DNA of 64,000 nucleotides from assembly GCA_903929755.1 (NCBI GenBank), contig CAIYVZ010000052.1, forward strand, positions 62,001-126,000, written 5' to 3'. The stretch comes from an uncultured Acidobacteriia bacterium (GTDB lineage: Bacteria > Acidobacteriota > Terriglobia > Bryobacterales > Bryobacteraceae). Below, in pieces: positions 58,635 to 64,000 of the stretch (position 1 is the first letter of the stretch; each line of letters begins with the position of its first letter). Position numbers and translations under genes: made by a program. The notes below the pieces were generated by a model, which had not been told where the DNA came from, made no database searches, and saw only the letters and a list, made by a program, of their open reading frames with translations.

Positions 58635-60991
58635 GCTTTGGCGGGCTTCACAACCGAACTGACACTGGCTACGACCATAGCCAGCAGATACATAGCTCCG
58701 CCGATCAGCATGGTGGCTACCAGGCCGAGGTAGAGGGCGAGAACCAGGGCTCCGACTGAACCGAGCACGCTGGCTGCGGCGTTGAGCGACCAGGCCCAGC
58801 GAACCGAGGGTTCGTGCTGGCGTTCCAGCAGGCGGAGGCCGGTGGGGAAGGGTAGTCCCATGGCGAAGCCTGCCGGGGCTACGATGGCGACCGTGGCGAG
58901 CATCTTGACGAGCAGGGGCAGGCCGACGCCTCCCGAGAGGACGGGTTGCACAATGGCGGCGAGGATCGCGACCAGAATTGCCACTGAGGCGAGAGCTATG
59001 CGCAGGCGACCGCCGCTGTCTCCGATGAGTTTTCGGCTGGCATAGCTGCCTGCTCCACTCGAAATCAGCATGGAGAAGATGATGACGGTGAGCGCGTAGG
59101 TCGGGTGGCCCAGGAAGAGGACGAATTTCTGGATGAGGGCGACTTCGATGAGGATGTAACCGATGCCGATGGCCAGGAAGTAGGGCAGGAAGCCACGCGC
59201 CGCTTTGTCGTTCGGGAGTTTGGTGCCAAGGACCAGGGGCGGCAGCAGCAGGATGATCAGAACGGCTATTGACGAGACCCAAAGGGCTGAGAAGAGCTTC
59301 GGGACAGCGACGTTCACCTTCTGGTCAGCCGATTTACCGCCGGTGGCGAGCAGGAAGCTGGTCACGTCGCGGGGCTGGACGGTGTAGAAGAAGAACGGAC
59401 GGTCGTCGTCGACGGGCGAGACATCGAACTGGTAATTGGCCCACCAGGCCTTCGGATCCGGCGTTAGCAGCATCTGGCTGAACTCGTTCACGGGGCCGTC
59501 ACCGGGGGCGTAAACCATGGACATGCCAGCGTCGGCATAGGCCTGGCGTGCTTTGGCGATATCGGCGTCGGAGAACGGCTTGCGGGAGAAGATCACGGTA
59601 TCGGTGGCACCCCAGCTCTTGATATCGGGCTTGCCACCGAGGCGGCCAACCAGAATGTGGCGTTCGGGGTGGGCCTCGCCAAGGTCGTGCAGGGCGGTCA
59701 TGGCCAGCGAGAGGAGCCGGAGCGATTCGCGGGGTGGGTCGAAGCCCCAGCGGGTGAAGCAGAGAAGGCCGTCGTCGGTCAGGTGAGAGAAATAGTCGCG
59801 GAAGGCGTCGGTTGTATAGAGATTGTTTTCAGAAAGTGCGAAGGCTCCGGCGGCGGTGGAGGCCCAGGTATCCACGAGGGTGGCCTGAATGACCTGGTAC
59901 TTATCGGGGCTGCGGCGGACGAAGCTGCGGCCATCTTCGATGTTGATGTGGACGTCGGGGCGCAGGTAGAGACGGTTGCTGAGTTCCGGGAATTTCTGCT
60001 GCATCACGGTTTTACCGATGATGGGGTTAATTTCCACGCCGGTGACGTCGTGGCTGCCGGAGGCGAGGGCGCGGGAGATGTCCCAGCCGCCGCCGGGTCC
60101 AATGACGAGAGTTTTGGCTCCGGGACGGAGGAGGTAGGGGACGCCGGGACCCTGGTGCTGCAGGTCGTGGAGTTGCTCGGGCGTGAGGTGATCGAAATCG
60201 AACTTCGCGATGGCGGTGGAGGCATCGGCGTCGATGTAGATCATTTCGCCGGAGTCCTTGTCATTCGCGACGCCGATACGTGAGATGGAGTTCCACTTGA
60301 TGAACTGCTCTTCGTGGAGTTTCTGGCCCTTGGCGTACTTCACTTCAATGAAGTGGTAGCCCATATTGGCGATGACGAGGAGGGTGAAAAAGAGGCCCAC
60401 CCCGACGCTGGCGATTCGACCGAGCTTCTTACCATCCAGGCTGAACCAGATGGCGGCAGCGGCGGCGAAGAGTACGGAAACGGCGATAACGGTGTTGGGC
60501 CCGCCGATGGTGTTCAGCAGGCCGACCAGGGCGAGACATCCGGCGGCAGCTCCGAGGAGATCAAAGAAGTACACCTTATCGATGCGCTCAATGTTTTCTG
60601 AGATAGCGAGCGAGACGACGATGCCGGAGCCGAGGAAGGGCAGGGCATTGGTGAAGTAGATGAGGGCGAATTCGAAGTTGCTGAGGTCGGCGCCGCGCGT
60701 GACAACCACGAGGACGCTGAGGAGCGCCAGACCCGAGGTGATCAGGCTGACTTGTCCGAGTTTGCCGTAGACTCCGCCGGGGCGGGCCTTGACGACGTAC
60801 GACAGAACGCCTCCTACCCCGAGGCCGAACAGCGCGACCGAGATGGCCAGGAAGGCGAAATGGTAGTAGAACACTACGGAAAATATGCGGGTCAGCGACA
60901 ACTCCAGCAACAAAGTTGCGGAGGTCGTGAGCGCTACGGCCAAATAAAGCAGGGGCCAACTGGAGGGACGCGAAGGGGAACTGGGGGGCAA
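58631..60991 (-). CDS. Membrane protein with spermidine-synthase-like domain
   Basis: This 786-residue protein has an N-terminal block of six or seven membrane helices (about 12-230), a central class I methyltransferase-like aminopropyltransferase domain (about 250-520: VIGPGGGWDISRALASG, DVTGVEINPIIGK, NIEDGRSFVRRSPDKYQVIQ) and a C-terminal block of about seven helices (about 565-780). Polyamine synthase residues are only partly visible, so the substrate is uncertain. Large membrane-embedded SpeE-like proteins are frequent in Acidobacteria and deltaproteobacteria, with unknown function. It is convergent with mazF, with stops overlapping by four bases. Confidence 0.85.
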   Translation of the reverse strand: MPPSSPSRPSSWPLLYLAVALTTSATLLLELSLTRIFSVVFYYHFAFLAISVALFGLGVGGVLSYVVKARPGGVYGKLGQVSLITSGLALLSVLVVVTRGADLSNFEFALIYFTNALPFLGSGIVVSLAISENIERIDKVYFFDLLGAAAGCLALVGLLNTIGGPNTVIAVSVLFAAAAAIWFSLDGKKLGRIASVGVGLFFTLLVIANMGYHFIEVKYAKGQKLHEEQFIKWNSISRIGVANDKDSGEMIYIDADASTAIAKFDFDHLTPEQLHDLQHQGPGVPYLLRPGAKTLVIGPGGGWDISRALASGSHDVTGVEINPIIGKTVMQQKFPELSNRLYLRPDVHINIEDGRSFVRRSPDKYQVIQATLVDTWASTAAGAFALSENNLYTTDAFRDYFSHLTDDGLLCFTRWGFDPPRESLRLLSLAMTALHDLGEAHPERHILVGRLGGKPDIKSWGATDTVIFSRKPFSDADIAKARQAYADAGMSMVYAPGDGPVNEFSQMLLTPDPKAWWANYQFDVSPVDDDRPFFFYTVQPRDVTSFLLATGGKSADQKVNVAVPKLFSALWVSSIAVLIILLLPPLVLGTKLPNDKAARGFLPYFLAIGIGYILIEVALIQKFVLFLGHPTYALTVIIFSMLISSGAGSYASRKLIGDSGGRLRIALASVAILVAILAAIVQPVLSGGVGLPLLVKMLATVAIVAPAGFAMGLPFPTGLRLLERQHEPSVRWAWSLNAAASVLGSVGALVLALYLGLVATMLIGGAMYLLAMVVASVSSVVKPAKA

Positions 60992-61026
60992 AACACTATT
61001 TTAACCGTTGCGGGCCGCTGGTGCGG

Positions 61027-61719
61027 TCAAAGTCGGCCTGGACCGCTAATGATGGCGAGATCGAGGTGGGTCAGGTCGGGGAGGATATGGTCGGGATTGC
61101 AGGCTTCCAGGTCGCCGGGGGGCGTGACTCCAGTGCGGACGGCGATGGCCTGAATACCGTTCTCCTGTGCCGCGCGGACGTCCTGGGGAGCGTCCCCGAT
61201 GAGCGAGATTCTGGCGTCGGGCGCGATGCGGTTTTCGGCGCGGGCGCGTTCGATGGCCAGTTTGGCCAGACCTCCGCGAGTGGGAGCCATTTCGCCGAAA
61301 GCACCGAAGGGGAAGCGCCCGCCAAGCCCGGCGCGTTCCAGTTTTCGCCAACCGATGCGGGTGAAGTTACCGGTAACCAGGGCGAGGGCGGTGCCCTGAG
61401 CGGCGAGGGCATTGAGGAGTTCAGGAACGCCAGGGCAGTGGCAGTTCGGAAGTTCCGGTGTGTGTTCCAGATAGAAGTCTTCAGCGGCGCGGACCATCTC
61501 TGGCATGGCGATTTGGATCTGGCGGTCGGCCGTGCCCAGCGCCTGTAACATCAGCGTCAGGATTTGGGGATCCAGCATCCCGTGGACTGGAATACCCTCG
61601 GTGGTGCCTTCCACCCCGAAGACCTGGTGGACGGCGTGGCAGAGAGATTGCCGGTGCCAGAGGCCGGTTTTGCGGACGAGCGTGCCGTCTATATCGAAGA
61701 GAACCAGATCCGGGGACAA
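61027..61719 (-). CDS. HAD-family phosphatase (phosphoglycolate phosphatase-like)
   Basis: This 230-residue HAD hydrolase has motif I DIDGTLV (about 9-15) with the nucleophile Asp, motif II VTGNFTR, motif III Lys near GGLAKLAIE and motif IV GDAPQDVRAA. The helical cap matches subclass IA, as in Gph/PGP-type phosphatases. The substrate is a small phosphate ester, possibly phosphoglycolate. It is divergent from the enolase-superfamily gene with a 22-bp gap. Confidence 0.9.
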   Translation of the reverse strand: MSPDLVLFDIDGTLVRKTGLWHRQSLCHAVHQVFGVEGTTEGIPVHGMLDPQILTLMLQALGTADRQIQIAMPEMVRAAEDFYLEHTPELPNCHCPGVPELLNALAAQGTALALVTGNFTRIGWRKLERAGLGGRFPFGAFGEMAPTRGGLAKLAIERARAENRIAPDARISLIGDAPQDVRAAQENGIQAIAVRTGVTPPGDLEACNPDHILPDLTHLDLAIISGPGRL

Positions 61720-61741
61720 GTCTCAGTGTAGGATGTTGCTG

Positions 61742-62983
61742 ATGAACCGACGACGATTTCTTCAGTCTCTTGCCACCACCGGTGTTGCCGCCGGGTTGCG
61801 TGCGCCACTGGCTCAGGCCGCCCTGCCGAAGATGAAGATCACGAGGATTCGGGCATTTGCGCCGCCCAATCCGAACCCCTTGTTCAACCAGGCCGATACG
61901 GTGGTCACGATTGAGACCGACGCCGGGATTACAGGGATTGGCGAGGGTGGTTTTGCCGATACGCTGCGGCAGTGCGCGGGACGGCTGATCGGCCAGGATC
62001 CGCAGTATATTGAGCGGCTTTGGCAGGATATGACGCGGTCGTTCTTCTACCCGCCGGGACGTGAAAAGCAGCATGCGCTGGGGGCGTTGGATTTGGCGCT
62101 GTGGGATATCCGGGGCAAGGTGCTGAAACTGCCTGTGCATCAAATTTTGGGTGGTGCGGCGCGGAATTATTGCGAATGCTACAACACAGCGGGCATTGTT
62201 CCGGGGATCCAGCAGGGGATGGGCGTGAAGGAACGCGCGGCGCTGACGATTGCGGCGGGTTACCGGGCGTATCGGATGGACGCTGCGTCACTGGGGCGCG
62301 GGAACGCGACGTACAACACTCGCGAGCGGGTTCTTGCAGTGTATGACGACTGCGTGCAGGCTCGTGAGGGGGTGGGGAAGAATGGCGATTTCTGCGTGGA
62401 TTTCCACCAGCGGTTCGACTTCATTGACGCCGTCCGTTGCGCGAATCTGATTGAGCCGACGGCTCCGTTATTCATTGAGGATCCGGTCCGGACCGAGGTT
62501 TTTGAGGCCGATATCCCGAAAATGCGGCAGATGGTGAAGGTTCCTATTGCTGCGGGCGAAGAGTGGGGCGCGCGCTGGGATTTCAACAAACTGGTAGAGA
62601 ACCACGACATCGACTGGATGCGCGCCACGCTTCCGAACGTGGGCGGCATTACCGAAATGATGAAGATCGCCGCTCTCTGCGAGACACATTTTATTGGGAT
62701 CGTGCCGCACTTTACGGGGCCGATTGCGACCGCGGCGCTGGTAAATTGCCTGAGCACGTACTCGGGACCGGTGCTGATGGAGTACAACTTCCAGGGCAAG
62801 ACGCTGCCTCATTTGCCGGTTTGTCTGGATTTTAAAGACGGCAAGCTGTATCCGAACGAGCGCCCGGGCCTGGGTGTGGAACTGGACATGAAGCAGTTGA
62901 CGCAGATCCTGGAAGTGACGAAATACGATACAAACCGGGCTCAAACCTACTTCCGGCCGGATGGATCCATCACCAACTGGTAG
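61742..62983 (+). CDS. Exported enolase-superfamily enzyme (mandelate racemase/sugar-acid dehydratase-like)
   Basis: This 413-residue protein has a Tat signal (MNRRRFLQSLATTGVAAG). It then carries the N-terminal capping domain (VVTIETDAGITGIGEGGF; LGALDLALWDIRGK) and the barrel. Metal and acid/base residues appear as VDFHQRF (Asp and His), FIEDPV (Glu), AAGEEWG (Glu) and a later His in VPHFTGPI, a pattern like D-galactonate or mannonate dehydratases. It probably dehydrates a sugar acid; the exported location is unusual for the superfamily. An ATG three codons earlier (61733) is also possible. Confidence 0.88.
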   Translation: MNRRRFLQSLATTGVAAGLRAPLAQAALPKMKITRIRAFAPPNPNPLFNQADTVVTIETDAGITGIGEGGFADTLRQCAGRLIGQDPQYIERLWQDMTRSFFYPPGREKQHALGALDLALWDIRGKVLKLPVHQILGGAARNYCECYNTAGIVPGIQQGMGVKERAALTIAAGYRAYRMDAASLGRGNATYNTRERVLAVYDDCVQAREGVGKNGDFCVDFHQRFDFIDAVRCANLIEPTAPLFIEDPVRTEVFEADIPKMRQMVKVPIAAGEEWGARWDFNKLVENHDIDWMRATLPNVGGITEMMKIAALCETHFIGIVPHFTGPIATAALVNCLSTYSGPVLMEYNFQGKTLPHLPVCLDFKDGKLYPNERPGLGVELDMKQLTQILEVTKYDTNRAQTYFRPDGSITNW

Positions 62984-63054
62984 GGCAGCAACTGGAAGGA
63001 GCTTTATCCGCTGGTACACTGAAGGTTTAACCCCCCTTCCGAAAACTTCCAGCC

Positions 63055-64000
63055 GTGATATCAGTCAGCAATGTGAGCATGCGCTACGGCGCTAAGATCC
63101 TTTTTGAAGACGTGTCGACCGTCTTCCAGACAGGCCGTCGATACGGTCTGACCGGGCCAAATGGCGCGGGCAAATCGACGTTTATGAAGATCCTGACGGG
63201 TGAACTTGAACCCCAGAAGGGAAACGTCGGACTGCCTCGCCGGATTGGTGTGCTCAGTCAGGATCAGTTCGCGTTTGACGCGTATCGTGTGATTGATACG
63301 GTCATCATGGGCAACAAGGGCCTGTGGGCTGCCCTGGCAGAGCGCGAACAGCTGTATGAGAAGGCCGAACTTACCGACGAAGACGGTATGCGCCTGGGCG
63401 AACTGGAAGGCGTGGTGGCGGAAAACGACGGCTACGCTGCCGAGAGTGACGCCGCGATTCTGCTGGACGGTCTGGATATTCCGGAGTCTGTGCATGAACG
63501 CAAAATGAGTGAGTTGCAGGGCGGCCAGAAGGTTCGCGTGCTGCTTGCTCAGGCGCTGTTCGGGTCGCCGGAAGGTCTGCTGCTGGACGAACCGACGAAC
63601 CACCTTGATCTGGAATCCATCCACTGGCTGCAGGACTTCCTGAACCGGTATCAGGGCACGCTGATCTGCATTTCGCACGATCGCCACTTTCTGAACTCGG
63701 TCTCGACCCACATCGCCGATATCGATTACCAAACGATCATTACCTACACGGGTGGGTATGACGATATGGTGCTGGCGAAGACGCAGATCCGGTCGCGGAT
63801 TGAGTCACAGAACGCGCAGCGCGAGAAGAAAATTGATCAGCTGAAGGAATTCATTGCGAGGTTCTCGGCCGGTACGCGGTCGAGCCAGGTGACTTCACGG
63901 AAGAAGGAAGTTGAACGGCTACAGACGAGCGATCTGGCGAAGTCGAACATCTCCCGCCCGTTCATTCGCTTCGAAATGAAGCGTCCTTCCGGCAAGCATG
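63055..64000 (+). CDS. ABC-F family ATPase, YbiT-like (3' truncated)
   Basis: From a GTG at 63055 the frame is open to the right edge of the window (about 315 codons seen; the family is about 530). It has no membrane domain. Walker A is GPNGAGKST, the signature is the divergent SELQGGQKVR, and Walker B is LLLDEPTNHLDL, followed by ISHDRHFLN. The inter-domain linker (SRIESQNAQREKKIDQLKEF) with basic residues follows. ABC-F proteins act on the ribosome; the N-terminal half most resembles YbiT. The second ATPase domain lies outside the window. Confidence 0.9.
   Translation, partial: MISVSNVSMRYGAKILFEDVSTVFQTGRRYGLTGPNGAGKSTFMKILTGELEPQKGNVGLPRRIGVLSQDQFAFDAYRVIDTVIMGNKGLWAALAEREQLYEKAELTDEDGMRLGELEGVVAENDGYAAESDAAILLDGLDIPESVHERKMSELQGGQKVRVLLAQALFGSPEGLLLDEPTNHLDLESIHWLQDFLNRYQGTLICISHDRHFLNSVSTHIADIDYQTIITYTGGYDDMVLAKTQIRSRIESQNAQREKKIDQLKEFIARFSAGTRSSQVTSRKKEVERLQTSDLAKSNISRPFIRFEMKRPSGKH

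Overview
The window looks like about 64 kb of chromosome from a GC-rich, free-living, heterotrophic, aerobic bacterium of the Acidobacteriota, most likely close to Candidatus Solibacter/Bryobacter. That placement is an inference. It rests on two proteins ending in the Solibacter-type C-terminal domain (TIGR03437), a PEP-CTERM protein, an adjacent DUF1501 and cytochrome-c/DUF1549/DUF1553 pair, many Tat-exported carbohydrate enzymes, and a three-subunit succinate dehydrogenase. No phage, conjugative element, CRISPR array or rRNA was seen. There is one tRNA gene, tRNA-Leu(UAA).

Layout. 0-3.7 kb: end of a PEP mutase/isocitrate lyase family gene, then a same-strand regulatory trio (receiver-less winged helix, ECF sigma factor, HD-GYP membrane sensor). 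3.8-11.2 kb: exported sugar isomerase-like protein, esterase, FAD monooxygenase, PrsW-like protease with a STAS protein, a large beta-propeller protein and a small conserved ORF. 11.2-15.5 kb: gene-poor accessory patch with a vanadium haloperoxidase, a decayed IS4-type transposase, other gene debris and the tRNA. 15.6-18.7 kb: PEP-CTERM protein, DinB, cupin, TauE and small proteins. 18.7-24.6 kb: DUF1501 and cytochrome pair, divergent from a PQQ sugar dehydrogenase fused to cytochrome c. 24.9-28.3 kb: sdhCAB. 28.3-29.9 kb: hicB remnant and a TIGR03437 protein. 30.0-39.1 kb: nitrate assimilation operon (Fe-S/membrane-anchor fusion, nitrate reductase, NirB, NirD, transporter) followed by a porin. 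39.1-42.7 kb: argS-coaX and a conserved hypothetical gene. 42.8-53.6 kb: KirBac channel, GH3 glucosidase, glycerate kinase, shikimate kinase, SDR, Lon-N protein, repeat-rich TonB protein and an AMP-ligase/ACP/acyltransferase fusion. 53.5-58.6 kb: sugar or AI-2-type ABC transporter with a permease fused to its binding protein, then mazEF. 58.6-64 kb: membrane spermidine-synthase-like protein, HAD phosphatase, exported enolase-superfamily enzyme and the start of an ABC-F ATPase.

Two patterns span the window. First, GC skew changes sign near 22.6-22.8 kb whatever strand the genes are on: the given strand is C-rich to the left and G-rich to the right. That is the polarity expected at a replication origin, or at an inversion or assembly junction. 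Second, short tandem duplications recur (20, 33, 17, 17 and 15 bp, plus three 135-bp units). They alter start regions, create a ribosome binding site or break reading frames.

How the genes work together: secreted glycosidases, sugar dehydrogenase, isomerase, dehydratase and esterase fit breakdown of plant-type polymers, with uptake through porin and ABC systems. The nitrate operon supplies nitrogen, apparently drawing electrons from the quinone pool through the fused anchor. Start/stop overlaps (ATGA, TAATG, TGATG) are common, so operons are probably translationally coupled.
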